From contig NZ_QKNS01000004.1 of the NCBI RefSeq assembly GCF_003231285.1, positions 310,001 to 374,000 on the forward strand: 64,000 bases of DNA. Direction: 5' to 3'. Shown in pieces: positions 17,204 through 26,854 of this stretch (its first letter is position 1; the number at the start of each line of letters is the position of its first letter). The notes under the pieces are model-generated. The model saw nothing but the letters and a program-made list of their open reading frames with translations. It was not told the origin of the DNA and searched no databases. A program made the position numbers and the translations under genes. This DNA comes from Hymenobacter sediminis. Its GTDB lineage: Bacteria; Bacteroidota; Bacteroidia; Cytophagales; Hymenobacteraceae.

Positions 17204-18589
17204 TCAAAAATTAGCAACTTGCCACAAGTAGCTGGCAGACGGTGTAGCCGCGGCCGACCGTCCTCCGGTAGCCGGAAGTGGGTGTAGCGCCTGTGTCTGG
17301 TCAATAAACAGGAAAGCATCGTACCGGTTGGGTAGGTCGCTGGGCACGTAGTTTCCGGTTTCCTGACCTGGGTCGTACACTACCCCAATTGCCCGATGCC
17401 CACGACTCTGGGTTAGCGCGGGCTCTTTGCGCCACTCCGATAACAAAACCAGTTTATTACGCGGTTCTCTTGCATGCATTAGGGCCTCCCAAGAGCCCGC
17501 CCGAGCAGCAGGCACCCGCATAGTTGCCGTAGGGGCGCCCCAACTGCGCGCTGCTATTACCGTGCCTTCATACGTTCCCATCCCTACGGCATATACTCCT
17601 TCAGAAGCATGCTGCTCGCGGGTGAGCTGCCCTACGTTCACTTCTCCGTACTGGGCCATATCGGTGTAGCGAGCATCGCCTACGTGCGTGTTATGCTGCC
17701 ACACCGCAATTTTGGCGTCGGGGCCGTAAAGATTCATCAATCGGTTGATGGTTTCCATCATATGCCGGTCCCGGATGTTCCACGACTCCGTGTTGCTTCG
17801 GAAAGCCGCCCGATAATAGCGCTCGGCATTTACAGCCACTAGGGCATTTTGCTCGGCATTGAAAGCTCCTTCATGGGTAGGAGGTAGCGCTTTCATCTGG
17901 TTACGAACTGCGGCCAGCACAGCCGCAATTGCCGGGGCACAGTTGGCGCCTTGCAGCGTAGCCTGCCCATATGCTTCCTCATTGCGGCTGTAAGGCTGCA
18001 GGCACTGCAGCGCAGCATCCACCGCCCCCAGGGTGGTAGCGTCAGCTTCAGCAAAGTTGGTACGGATGTTTTCCAGCGACGACCACAGACTGTATACATC
18101 AAGGCCGAAAAAGCCGACCTTCCGACTGGCCGGCTGGTTCTGGTTATAGATGCGTAGCCACTCCGCAAACATTGCTACCTCTTCATTAGCCCACAACCAA
18201 GTTGGCCAGCGGCTGAACGTAGTCAGCACTTGCCTTGCCGATGTAGCGCTGCTAGTCCCTTTCACATATCGGTTCAGCTCATACAGGTCGGGCCAGTCGC
18301 CTTCTACGCCAATCATCGTGAAGCCTTTTTCCTGAATCAGGCGCTTACTCAGTGTGGCCCGCCAAGTATAAAATTCAGCAGTGCCGTGTGAAGCTTCTCC
18401 GAGCAGCGCATACCGGGCGGTACCTAGCTGCGTGAGCAGCGGATCCAGATCCTGCTCGGTTTCTAGCCGAGAAACGCCGGTGACCGGAACTTCAATAGGG
18501 TCAGGATCGGGAGTTGCGGTGTCGTTCTTATCGGAACAGCCTGCTAGGCACCACAAGCCTACGGCAAAAGCAAAGCGGATGGTTTTCAT
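17204..18589 (-). CDS. Erythromycin esterase-family lipoprotein
   Basis: A 461-residue protein with a lipoprotein signal (residues 1-19, lipobox LAGC) and the erythromycin-esterase domain (PF05139). The core shows ALLGEASHGTAEFYTWRA (catalytic His near residue 63), IGVEGDWPDLYELNRYV, VGFFGLDVYSL, KIAVWQHNTHVGDARY and AVGMGTYEG. True EreA/EreB enzymes are cytoplasmic and open the macrolide lactone. This one is predicted to be lipid-anchored in the envelope, so macrolide resistance should not be assumed. It lies upstream of the cysteine-synthase-like gene on the same strand. Confidence 0.88.
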   Translation of the reverse strand: MKTIRFAFAVGLWCLAGCSDKNDTATPDPDPIEVPVTGVSRLETEQDLDPLLTQLGTARYALLGEASHGTAEFYTWRATLSKRLIQEKGFTMIGVEGDWPDLYELNRYVKGTSSATSARQVLTTFSRWPTWLWANEEVAMFAEWLRIYNQNQPASRKVGFFGLDVYSLWSSLENIRTNFAEADATTLGAVDAALQCLQPYSRNEEAYGQATLQGANCAPAIAAVLAAVRNQMKALPPTHEGAFNAEQNALVAVNAERYYRAAFRSNTESWNIRDRHMMETINRLMNLYGPDAKIAVWQHNTHVGDARYTDMAQYGEVNVGQLTREQHASEGVYAVGMGTYEGTVIAARSWGAPTATMRVPAARAGSWEALMHAREPRNKLVLLSEWRKEPALTQSRGHRAIGVVYDPGQETGNYVPSDLPNRYDAFLFIDQTQALHPLPATGGRSAAATPSASYLWQVANF

Positions 18590-18861
18590 TCTCCTATGCT
18601 GGTTTAAGAGTAACTTTTGCCGCGCCGCAGGTTATGGTTACAGCCTAACCGGCACTACCCAGATAAGACCATAGAAACCTCGTCTATTCCCTGCAAATGG
18701 CCTTTTCACGTCATCTTAAAACTTGCTATACCTCCGAATAGTTATAGCCGAGTCGAAAAGAAAATACCTCCAGCTCTACACTACCTTCCGGCTTTGCGAT
18801 AGACATAGTCCTTAGCCACCCGTTGGTACTGCTTGGTCTGCCTCGTTGAAACAGCTGATGG
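18590..18861. other. Divergent intergenic region, erythromycin-esterase-like gene/sucD
   Basis: The gap between the two divergent genes is 372 bp. The sucD promoter lies at its right end. In the remaining 272 bp I see no convincing gene, repeat or hairpin. Confidence 0.5.
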
Positions 18862-18892
18862 CTTGCTGCGCCCCCAAAAAAGCCTACTTTTG
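18862..18892 (+). promoter_or_regulatory. Promoter of sucD
   Basis: CTTG (18862-18865) is followed after 19 bp by TACTTTTG (18885-18892), matching the Bacteroidota -33/-7 pattern TTTG-N19-TAnnTTTG with one mismatch. The start codon is 69 bp downstream. Confidence 0.65.
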
Positions 18893-18961
18893 CGCACCGT
18901 CGGCTTTAGCCGGTGGTGAGTACCCCACCCTAAATCCGCATCTTCCTCTAACCCCACTTCT

Positions 18962-19843
<882 letters not shown>

Positions 19844-19866
19844 TTCTTGCTCTCTGTTGAGTACCT

Positions 19867-19896
19867 AAAAAGCCCTAGCACGAGCTAGGGCTTTTT
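19867..19896 (+). terminator. Terminator of sucD
   Basis: A 13-bp inverted repeat (AAAAAGCCCTAGC, loop ACGA) ends in a run of six T. It also faces the convergent broken gene downstream. Confidence 0.9.
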
Positions 19897-19906
19897 TCAT
19901 TTGTTC

Positions 19907-20518
19907 CTATTTGTGCCAGACTGTGAAATAGTCTATGAAATAACTATTCCTATCATCATTGCATATATCAGCAAAGCTTTCCTTGTGTGGCCCCATATCA
20001 TCATTTAGCGCCTGCTCCATCTGTGAGAAACTGCCGTCCAACCAAGTATATTTCTCTAAGGGATGTGTGTTATTAGCTGCATATAGTAGCCGATCACCTC
20101 CAAGAGCATACACTACCTGCTGATAATACTCGCGCCATTTATTACGATAAGGTGTAGCATCAGCCCCGTCTTGCATCTGTAAGCAAAACCACTGTCGATA
20201 GCGGAATGGGGGTTCCAGAACTCCAGGTACTGTTCGCTCACTGTGATGTGCAGGGCATATGGCCCTGCAAATTCCAATAAATGGTCACGGGCGTAGTCGA
20301 AACTGCTTTCTTCCAGCCATTCCCATTGCAGCCTATCAAGAGCATCTGCCATATCTGATCGGTCGGCATACCATTCACTGGCACAAGGAATATAGGAAGC
20401 TTGGATCAGGTAATATAATCTGGTTTAGTTTCCGCTCAATTTGTTGTGCTACTTCTCTTACCCACTGGGTACCGAATTCGATGTGGTGGTTAGCAATTGG
20501 CCGCAGGTCCGTTCCCAT
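19907..20518 (-). pseudogene. Hypothetical protein gene with two frameshifts
   Basis: Three consecutive minus-strand frames together read as one coherent protein of about 200 residues. The first starts at ATG 20518 (MGTDLRPIANHHIEFGTQW) and leaves frame near 20422-20423, where one base too many is present. The second carries SEWYADRSDMADALDRLQWE to EQYLEFWNP and leaves frame at the C5 run 20208-20212, where one base is missing. The third continues PFRYRQWFCLQMQDGADATP to the end SYFIDYFTVWHK. The two shifts compensate. I do not recognise a named family. It is either a recent pseudogene or an assembly error, since the second shift lies in a homopolymer. It follows the barrel lipoprotein gene by 25 bp. 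Confidence 0.7.
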
Positions 20519-20543
20519 GTATCCCGGCAATGTGTGGTTAGGA

Positions 20544-21284
20544 TTACTTCCCCCCGCTCTGTCCGCCTACGTTCACTACCAGTCCGAACTGAAATACCGA
20601 GTTGGCCGCTTTCAAATACTTGCGGTGGCGCAGGCCGAAGTTGCTGCCGCTGATAAGCTGAAAATCGAGGGGGCCGACCAGCGTAATGCGCGTGTAGGTA
20701 ATGGGCTCCAGAAACACATTGTCTTCGGAGGCGTGCGCCTGGTTATCGAGGCGGAAGTTGGTGAGGTCCACGTAGCTTAGGCGCAGGGCCGTGCCGTAAG
20801 TAACAGGCCAGTCGCGGCCCAGTACGTGGTAGGTCTTCTTCTCTTTAGAGGTATAGTTTACTTGCGCAAAGTACTTGGTCAGGTTGCCCTCCAGGGTGCG
20901 CGTGATGCCCTCCGCGGGGGTCCGCTCAATTCGCCGGGTATGACCCAGGCCGTAGCCGCCATAAATTTCCAGCACCCGTTTGTCGCGCAGGCGGGTGTAG
21001 TAGCCCAGCCCTACCTCGCCGAAGTCGTGGTCATCGGCCCGCTTCTTCTTATCGGTGTGCAGGAAGGAGGCTGAGCCCATCACGCCCAGGTGGTTGGTGA
21101 AGGCGTAAGCGCCCTGCACGGAAGTATTCTGGCTAAAATTGGTGTGGATGCCCCCACTCCACTCGCCTTTCTGAGTAAGCAACGGCACTTGGGGCGGAGG
21201 CGGGAAATACAACGACGAACAGCTGGCCAGCAATGGCAGCAGCATCAGCGCATAAATACGGCGGAGAGAAAGCGGCATAGGCAC
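20544..21284 (-). CDS. Outer-membrane beta-barrel-type lipoprotein (paralogue 1 of 3)
   Basis: A 246-residue protein with a lipoprotein signal (residues 1-22, lipobox LLASC), then SSLYFPPPPQVPLLTQKGEW and alternating beta-strands: INYTSKEKK-like turns and closing strands NSVFQFGLVVNVG. It has the same plan as the two lipoproteins at 22846-23589 and 23781-24554: Cys-Ser, a Pro-rich stretch, PL(L/V)-(Q)KGE, then an eight-to-ten-strand barrel with a final Arg/Gly tail. No named domain is recognised. It probably sits in the outer membrane. Function unknown. It is transcribed divergently from the flavoenzyme gene. Confidence 0.7.
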   Translation of the reverse strand: MPMPLSLRRIYALMLLPLLASCSSLYFPPPPQVPLLTQKGEWSGGIHTNFSQNTSVQGAYAFTNHLGVMGSASFLHTDKKKRADDHDFGEVGLGYYTRLRDKRVLEIYGGYGLGHTRRIERTPAEGITRTLEGNLTKYFAQVNYTSKEKKTYHVLGRDWPVTYGTALRLSYVDLTNFRLDNQAHASEDNVFLEPITYTRITLVGPLDFQLISGSNFGLRHRKYLKAANSVFQFGLVVNVGGQSGGK

Positions 21285-21437
21285 GAGAAAAGAGCTGGTT
21301 GGGGCAGAACGTTAGAAACTAGCTTTCGTTGTGCCGCGGGGGTAGCAGCCCGCAACAACCAGGCCGGCGGTTTACGCCTGAGCTTCGTATAGAAGCGCGC
21401 GGGCTGGTCTTCGGCCCGTTTTCTCCTACCCTGCTCT

Positions 21438-22835
21438 ATGGCTACTACCCGCTTTGATGCTGTTATTATTGGTTCCGGCCAAGCTGGCACACCCCTAGCT
21501 AGTGCGCTGGCTGGTGCGGGCCAGAAGGTAGCCATCATTGAGCAGAACCTATTAGGAGGCTCTTGCATCAACTACGGCTGCTCGCCGGTAAAGGCCATGC
21601 TGGCCTCGGCCGAGCGGGTGCACCAGGTAGCCACCGCTGCCGATTACGGCATTAAAGCCAGCAAGCCTACCCCCAATCTGTCCGCCATTGTGGGACGGAA
21701 GGACGCTATTATTCAGGCCAAGCGCGACGGTATTCAAAAGAACCTCACCCAGGAGCAAGATGGCATTACCCTGCTGCACGGCCGTGCTAGCTTCACCGGT
21801 CCTCGTACCTTACGGGTTGCCTTGGCTGATGGCGGAGAGCAGCTTTTAACGGCACCACGCATCTTCATAAACACAGGTACTCGGGCCGCCGTGCCACCTA
21901 TTGAAGGGCTGGAGGAAAGTGGCTTTCTGACTAACGTCGAAATTCTGGACCTGAAGGACTTGCCTGAGCACCTGCTGATTTTAGGCGGGGGCTACATTGG
22001 CCTAGAGTTCGGGCAGATGTTCCGGCGCTTTGGCAGCCGCGTCACGATTATCAGCACGGCTACCCATCTGCTGGAGCACGAAGACGACGAAGTATGCGCC
22101 GCCATGCAGGAGCAACTGGCCGCCGATGGTATTGAGTTTGTGTTGCAGGCCAATGTGCACCGCGTGTCGCGCAATGCTGATGGTGACTATACGCTCATGG
22201 CCACCACGCCAACCGGCGAGCGGCGCCTGCGTGGCTCGCACCTGCTAGTAGCTGTGGGCCGAGAGCCTAACACGGATAGGTTGGGGCTGGATGCGGCCGG
22301 AATTGAAACCAACGATAAGGGCTACGTGCTGGTAAATGAGCGGCTGCAAACCAACGTGCGCGGCGTGTATGCCCTCGGCGACGTGCACCCGGGCCCTCAA
22401 TTCACCCATATTAGCTACGATGATTACCGCATCGTGCGCGACAACCTGCTGCACGGGAAGCGCCGCACTACCAAGTCCCGGCCAGTACCCTACGTGGTAT
22501 TCACCCAGCCCCAGTTAGGCCGCATCGGCCTGAATGAAAAGCAGGCCCAGGAACAGAAACTCAACTACCGAGTAGCTACCATGCCGGTCCGGACCATTGG
22601 CCGGGCCCAGGAGACCGGGCACACCGCGGGGCTCATGAAAGTGTTGGTTGACGGCCGCAGTTACATTCTGGGTGCTGCAATCTTCAGTGAGCAGGGTGGT
22701 GAAATTATGTCGATGTTGCAGCTGGCTATGGCGGGGGGGCTCACCTGCGACGATTTGCAGGACATGATTCTGGCTCACCCTACCTGGGCCGAGGCGCTGA
22801 ACAACCTGTTCAGTAAGCTGGAAAAGGGCCGGTAG
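21438..22835 (+). CDS. Mercuric reductase-like pyridine nucleotide-disulfide oxidoreductase
   Basis: A 465-residue FAD/NAD(P)H enzyme. The FAD loop is IIGSGQAGTPLASALAGAG (about residues 10-28), the redox disulfide is GGSCINYGCSPVKAM (Cys about 43 and 48), the second Rossmann loop is LILGGGYIGLEFGQMF and the FAD-end motif is VYALGDVHPGPQFTHISYDD. The dimerisation domain follows, including HPTWAEALNNLFSKL. The active-site spacing Cys-x4-Cys is the lipoamide dehydrogenase and mercuric reductase type. There is no N-terminal HMA domain and no C-terminal vicinal Cys pair of MerA, so it is unlikely to be a mercury enzyme. The substrate is unknown. Confidence 0.87.
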   Translation: MATTRFDAVIIGSGQAGTPLASALAGAGQKVAIIEQNLLGGSCINYGCSPVKAMLASAERVHQVATAADYGIKASKPTPNLSAIVGRKDAIIQAKRDGIQKNLTQEQDGITLLHGRASFTGPRTLRVALADGGEQLLTAPRIFINTGTRAAVPPIEGLEESGFLTNVEILDLKDLPEHLLILGGGYIGLEFGQMFRRFGSRVTIISTATHLLEHEDDEVCAAMQEQLAADGIEFVLQANVHRVSRNADGDYTLMATTPTGERRLRGSHLLVAVGREPNTDRLGLDAAGIETNDKGYVLVNERLQTNVRGVYALGDVHPGPQFTHISYDDYRIVRDNLLHGKRRTTKSRPVPYVVFTQPQLGRIGLNEKQAQEQKLNYRVATMPVRTIGRAQETGHTAGLMKVLVDGRSYILGAAIFSEQGGEIMSMLQLAMAGGLTCDDLQDMILAHPTWAEALNNLFSKLEKGR

Positions 22836-22853
22836 CAGAATTAGGCTACCGGC
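22828..22853. terminator. Small hairpin across two convergent stop codons
   Basis: A 9-bp perfect inverted repeat (GCCGGTAGC) spans the ends of the convergent flavoenzyme and lipoprotein genes. There is no clear T run, so its terminator role is only probable. Confidence 0.5.
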
Positions 22854-23589
22854 TGCGGCGGGGAAGCTGCCCCGGCCGGAAGATTAGTCCATACCCAATC
22901 AGCGTATTTCTGGCATCCAGGTACTTGTCTGCTGGGTCTCCATTTAGCCGCGCATTAGGCAGAGAGCTACCGATGCTTAACTGGCTTTGCAAAGCGCCTT
23001 GGCCAAACCGCATAAACACCGTGGGCTCCAGGTAGAATGTAGTAGCTGGAGTAACTGGCTGGTCATTGCGCCGAAGCTTGTCGTAGTCAACCCAGGTAGC
23101 CCGGCAGGATACTCCTCCGTTCAGCCAGCCCGCCTCCTCTCCAAAAAAAGCCACATAGCCTTGTGCATAGTAGCGGGAATATGTAGCCTGATACCGGGCA
23201 AAGCCGGGAGAGGAAATGTTGCCGTTGCGTACGTCGGAAGTTGCGTGGCCTACCCCGCCTACAAGGGCTACATGCATGGGAACCGTGCCATTAAAGCGCT
23301 GATAAACCCCTGCACCCAAGTTGAGCTGACGGTTCTGACTGGGCGATGAATCATCGGCATTTACCAAACGGACAGCCGCTTCGGTAGTCAGCATTACGTG
23401 GTTGACCGGCGACCAAGCCGCCCCTACCTCAGCCGACGACATCAAACCCCGAACACCGGCGTAGGCTTCTACCTCCCCCTTCTGCACCAATGGCGTACTC
23501 GGGATAGTGGGCGTGTAAACGGAGCAGCCACCCAGCAGCACTGAGCAGATTAAGGCAACGCGCTGGGGTAGGATATCGGGCAGAGGCAT
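22846..23589 (-). CDS. Outer-membrane beta-barrel-type lipoprotein (paralogue 2 of 3)
   Basis: A 247-residue lipoprotein with lipobox LLGGC at about residues 18-22, then SVYTPTIPSTPLVQKGEVEA and beta-strands such as MLTTEAAVRLV and LNLGAGVYQRF. It lines up with the neighbours at 23781-24554 (SVYAPLQTSAPLVHDKGEAE, VLVRAAGGFRP) and 20544-21284, which points to duplication. A conserved Phe/Tyr-rich strand with FYLEPTVFMRFG matches LEPMLFMRVG in the third copy. Function unknown. Its stop codon overlaps a hairpin shared with the convergent flavoenzyme gene. Confidence 0.72.
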   Translation of the reverse strand: MPLPDILPQRVALICSVLLGGCSVYTPTIPSTPLVQKGEVEAYAGVRGLMSSAEVGAAWSPVNHVMLTTEAAVRLVNADDSSPSQNRQLNLGAGVYQRFNGTVPMHVALVGGVGHATSDVRNGNISSPGFARYQATYSRYYAQGYVAFFGEEAGWLNGGVSCRATWVDYDKLRRNDQPVTPATTFYLEPTVFMRFGQGALQSQLSIGSSLPNARLNGDPADKYLDARNTLIGYGLIFRPGQLPRRSR

Positions 23590-23780
23590 TGATCACACGT
23601 ACTGGTAGAGATAATGCCCTGAAAGTATAGATACTGCCTACCCTTCGCCAACCCACTTTATCGCCTTACCAGACTTTCCAGCGGTAGCTTTTCCTACCTC
23701 ATTTATAACACCATACCGTTGTTTACAGGTATTATGTAGCCTCCTACCCAGCACGCATCAGACTTTACCGCCCAAGCAGC

Positions 23781-24554
23781 TTACCGGTTGCGGCCAGCGT
23801 ATTCGCGGAACAAGTGCGGATAAATGACTACCCCAACCGTGGTATACAACCGTCCTTCTTTCGTGGCTCTGATATCGGTATTGGGAGAACGGGTCCTGCC
23901 ATCAGGGGCGATGGATACGCTAGTGGCTATCTGGCCCTGTAGCCAAGGCAGCCGCCCCTGCCCGCCTACCCGCATAAATAGCATGGGCTCCAAGCGCGTC
24001 ATGCGCCGCAGCGGCACCGGTATTCCACGATTGGAAAGAGAAGAAAAGCGCACCTGCGACACCCGACAGGCAGCGCCGAAGGTGGTCCAGCCCGCGTCGT
24101 TGGCTACATAAGCCTCAGCGAACAGCTTATGAAAGCGAGCAGCATATTCATTGGCAAGCACCGAGTCCTGCCAAATGTCCTTGAAATCGTCGCGCCAGCG
24201 CCGGGTGCTGCGGCCGTGCCCGTAGCCTACCATGCCACCGATCAACCACTGTTCCCGGAAATAGCGGTAACTCCCTACCCCGGCTTCGAACTGCCGAATG
24301 CGGAAATAGGTGGAGTCGGCGCTGCTGGGACGAAAACCACCCGCGGCCCGAACCAGCACATGCTTCAGCGGAGAGTAAGCCACAGAGCCTTCCAGCCTCC
24401 CGGATAGGTAGGCGCTGCCTACTACTTCGGCCTCGCCTTTATCGTGTACCAAGGGTGCACTGGTTTGCAAAGGCGCGTACACCGAACAGCCGCCCGCCAA
24501 TGAACCCGTGACAACAAGCAGCAGATAGCGTTTCAAGTGTAAACATTTGGGCAT
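23781..24554 (-). CDS. Outer-membrane beta-barrel-type lipoprotein (paralogue 3 of 3)
   Basis: The start at 24554 gives 257 residues with the signal MPKCLHLKRYLLLVVTGSLA and lipobox AGGC. A longer reading frame upstream has no signal and is rejected. The body resembles the preceding paralogue closely, with SVYAPL, PLVHDKGEAEVVGSAY, GYGHGRSTRRWRDD and LEPMLFMRVG. It lacks any recognised domain. The gene is followed by its paralogue 191 bp downstream on the same strand, and preceded by the rny terminator. Confidence 0.72.
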   Translation of the reverse strand: MPKCLHLKRYLLLVVTGSLAGGCSVYAPLQTSAPLVHDKGEAEVVGSAYLSGRLEGSVAYSPLKHVLVRAAGGFRPSSADSTYFRIRQFEAGVGSYRYFREQWLIGGMVGYGHGRSTRRWRDDFKDIWQDSVLANEYAARFHKLFAEAYVANDAGWTTFGAACRVSQVRFSSLSNRGIPVPLRRMTRLEPMLFMRVGGQGRLPWLQGQIATSVSIAPDGRTRSPNTDIRATKEGRLYTTVGVVIYPHLFREYAGRNR

Positions 24555-24641
24555 AAGCACTACTATATAGTGTCGAAAATGATGAGATATCCTGGCTTTA
24601 TAAACCAGAGACCCGGGGTAGCTAAAACGTTGCATAATACC

Positions 24642-24677
24642 AAAGCGCCCCTGCAGCTATTGCTACAAGGGCGCTTT
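24642..24677 (-). terminator. Probable terminator of rny
   Basis: A 9-bp inverted repeat (AAAGCGCCC) with an 18-nt loop lies 23 bp after the rny stop. Only a weak T-rich stretch follows on the minus strand. Confidence 0.55.
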
Positions 24678-24699
24678 CAGGCAATTTGAGCTACAGCCG

Positions 24700-26397
24700 T
24701 TACTTGGCGTAAGCTACGGCGCGCATCTCGCGGATAACCGTGATTTTGATCTGGCCGGGATACTGCATTTCCTTTTCAATCTTCTGGGAAATTTCGTAGC
24801 TCAGCTCCGCAGCGCGCTCGTCGGTTACGTTCTCGGCGTCCACCATCACGCGCAGCTCGCGGCCGGCCTGAATGGCAAAGCACTGATTTACGCCTTTGAA
24901 GCCGTTGGCCGTTTCTTCCAGCTGTTTCAGGCGCTTGATATAGCTTTCCATCATTTCGCGACGGGCACCAGGGCGCGAGCCGGAAATGGCGTCGCAGGCC
25001 TGCACCAAAGGCGAAATCATGGCCGTCATCTCAATTTCGTCGTGGTGAGCACCAATGGCGTTTACTACGTCGGGGTGCTCCTTGTACTTCTTGGCCATTT
25101 CCATGCCCAAGATGGCGTGGGGTAACTCGGGCTCCTCGGTGCTGACCTTACCAATGTCGTGCAGCAGGCCGGCGCGCTTGGCATGCTTCACGTTCAGGCC
25201 CAGTTCGGCGGCCATAGTGGCACACAGGTTGGCTACCTCCCGTGAGTGCTGCAACAGGTTCTGGCCGTACGATGAGCGGAAACGCATCCGGCCTACCATC
25301 TTAATCAGCTCAGGGTGCAGGCCGTGAATGCCCAGGTCGATGATGGTTTTCTCGCCAATCTCAACGATTTCCTCATCGATGTTCTTACGGGTTTTGGCTA
25401 CGATTTCCTCGATGCGAGCGGGGTGAATCCGGCCATCCTTCACCAGTAAGTGCAGGCTTAGGCGGGCTACCTCGCGGCGAACAGGGTCAAAGCCGGAAAT
25501 GATGATGGCCTCGGGCGTATCATCTACTATAATCTCAACGCCGGTAGCGGCTTCCAGGGCGCGGATGTTGCGCCCTTCGCGGCCAATAATCTTACCTTTT
25601 ACGTCGTCTGATTCAATGTTGAACACCGACACGCAGTTCTCAATGGCGTGTTCGGCGGCAGTACGCTGAATAGTTTCCAGCACTACCTTTTTGGCGTCTT
25701 TGGTGGCCGTGAGCTTGGCCTGGGCTACTACATCTTTGATGTAGCTGGAAGCCTGAATCTGGGCTTCGTTTTTCAGGGACTCTACGAGCTGCTCGCGGGC
25801 TTCGGCGGCCGTCAGGCCGGAAATGGCTTCGAGTTGTGAGGTTACTTGCTGCAGCTTGCTGCTGAGTTCTTGGCGACCTTCTTCTAATTCGGTTTCTACT
25901 TCCTGCTCTCGCTGCTCCAGCTTAGCCAGCTGGTTTTCGAGGGTAGTGCGGCGCTTCTCTTCCTGAGCTTCCAGCTTCTCGCGCTGCTGCTGAGCTTGGG
26001 TTTCAATCCGCTCACGGGTAACATCCAGCTCTTTCTCTTTGCGCTGAATCTGCTCTAGCTGCTTCTGGGTAGTGAGGGTCAGCTGCTTAATGCTTTGCTC
26101 CTGCTCCACTACGGCGGCGCGCCGCTCGGTTAGCTCCTGTTCTAAGGCTTGCTTCTGGCGGCGGCTTTCTTGTTCGAATTCTTGCTTAAGGGTACGGAAT
26201 TTATCTTTCGATTGCTGAATCCGCTCGTCGCGGGTGCGGGTTGCCTGCACTTCAGCATCGGCCAGAATCTGCTGGGCGCGCGCTTTGGCATCGGCTTCGT
26301 GGTCCTGCCGGGCTTTACCAGCCAGCAGGCGCCCTACCACTACGCCAACCACAAGGGCCAGCACGGCAGCAAGGACAATATAAAGAGGTTCGGACAT
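24700..26397 (-). CDS. rny: Ribonuclease Y
   Basis: RNase Y is a membrane-anchored endonuclease that starts mRNA decay. The 565-residue protein has an N-terminal membrane helix (about residues 4-26), a long coiled coil (about 35-215), a KH domain with [20 protein letters not shown] (about 255-275), and an HD phosphohydrolase domain with [10 protein letters not shown] and [10 protein letters not shown]. It is somewhat longer than the usual 510-520 residues, the extra length being in the coiled coil. A hairpin touches the start codon (see the next feature). It follows zapA on the same strand, an order found widely in Bacteroidota. Confidence 0.95.
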   Translation of the reverse strand: MSEPLYIVLAAVLALVVGVVVGRLLAGKARQDHEADAKARAQQILADAEVQATRTRDERIQQSKDKFRTLKQEFEQESRRQKQALEQELTERRAAVVEQEQSIKQLTLTTQKQLEQIQRKEKELDVTRERIETQAQQQREKLEAQEEKRRTTLENQLAKLEQREQEVETELEEGRQELSSKLQQVTSQLEAISGLTAAEAREQLVESLKNEAQIQASSYIKDVVAQAKLTATKDAKKVVLETIQRTAAEHAIENCVSVFNIESDDVKGKIIGREGRNIRALEAATGVEIIVDDTPEAIIISGFDPVRREVARLSLHLLVKDGRIHPARIEEIVAKTRKNIDEEIVEIGEKTIIDLGIHGLHPELIKMVGRMRFRSSYGQNLLQHSREVANLCATMAAELGLNVKHAKRAGLLHDIGKVSTEEPELPHAILGMEMAKKYKEHPDVVNAIGAHHDEIEMTAMISPLVQACDAISGSRPGARREMMESYIKRLKQLEETANGFKGVNQCFAIQAGRELRVMVDAENVTDERAAELSYEISQKIEKEMQYPGQIKITVIREMRAVAYAK

Positions 26398-26534
26398 GAG
26401 CTATGAAGGGGGTTTTTGGAAGGAAGAAACCCATAGCTCCGAAGAAACACCAATGCCCGCGCAGAAAGCAGGGCCGATTGCCCTACCCTGCTCGGGCTTA
26501 CGCTTCGCGCGTTGCCGGCTAGCCGCGCAACTGG
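26398..26534 (-). promoter_or_regulatory. Structured leader between zapA and rny
   Basis: Immediately before the rny ATG, an 8-bp inverted repeat GAGCTATG (26398-26405 with 26432-26439) flanks an inner GGTTT/AAAACC pairing, so the hairpin abuts the start codon. Upstream lie two more potential stem-loops on the minus strand: AGCAGGG...CCCTGCT inside GCCCG...CGGGC, and GTTGC-GCGGCTAGCCG-GCAAC right after the zapA stop codon. A structured RNA or a translation-control leader is possible. The zapA side is a known place for 6S RNA in other phyla, but I cannot show that here. Confidence 0.45.
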
Positions 26535-26825
26535 CTACACCAGCACCACTCCCGACAGCAACTCGTCCAGGCGCGCGAGGCGCTCGGTCAGGGCCGCGTC
26601 GGTCCCGTCCTTTTCCTTGCTGACCTTGAGTTGGTCAGCCATTGTTGATAACGCAATCATGGCTAGCAAGTCCTGCTTGTCCTGAATGCCGTACCGTTCC
26701 CGAAACTCCTTCAGCCGCTCGTTTAGCAGCCGGCCCGCTAGGCGCAGGCGCTCCTCGTCCTGGGGGCTTACCCGCATGGGGTAGTCCCGGTCAGCAACGC
26801 GGATTTTAATGGATAGCTCGGACAT
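26535..26825 (-). CDS. zapA: Cell division protein ZapA
   Basis: A 96-residue ZapA-type FtsZ-associated protein. The N-terminal part (ELSIKIRVADRDYPMRVSPQ) and the RLRLAGRLLNERLKEFRERYG segment match the family, followed by the helix QDKQDLLAMIALSTMADQL and a charged coiled-coil tail. ZapA crosslinks FtsZ filaments at the division site. It sits between the coiled-coil protein and rny. Confidence 0.88.
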   Translation of the reverse strand: MSELSIKIRVADRDYPMRVSPQDEERLRLAGRLLNERLKEFRERYGIQDKQDLLAMIALSTMADQLKVSKEKDGTDAALTERLARLDELLSGVVLV

Positions 26826-26854
26826 CGGTAGCCAGTGGGCGGTGGGTTAGGTGG

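Noticed and set aside
21438..22835. Mercury resistance (merA) call
   Set aside because: The core disulfide enzyme motifs fit, but the N-terminal HMA domain and C-terminal vicinal cysteines are absent and no merR, merT or merP is nearby.
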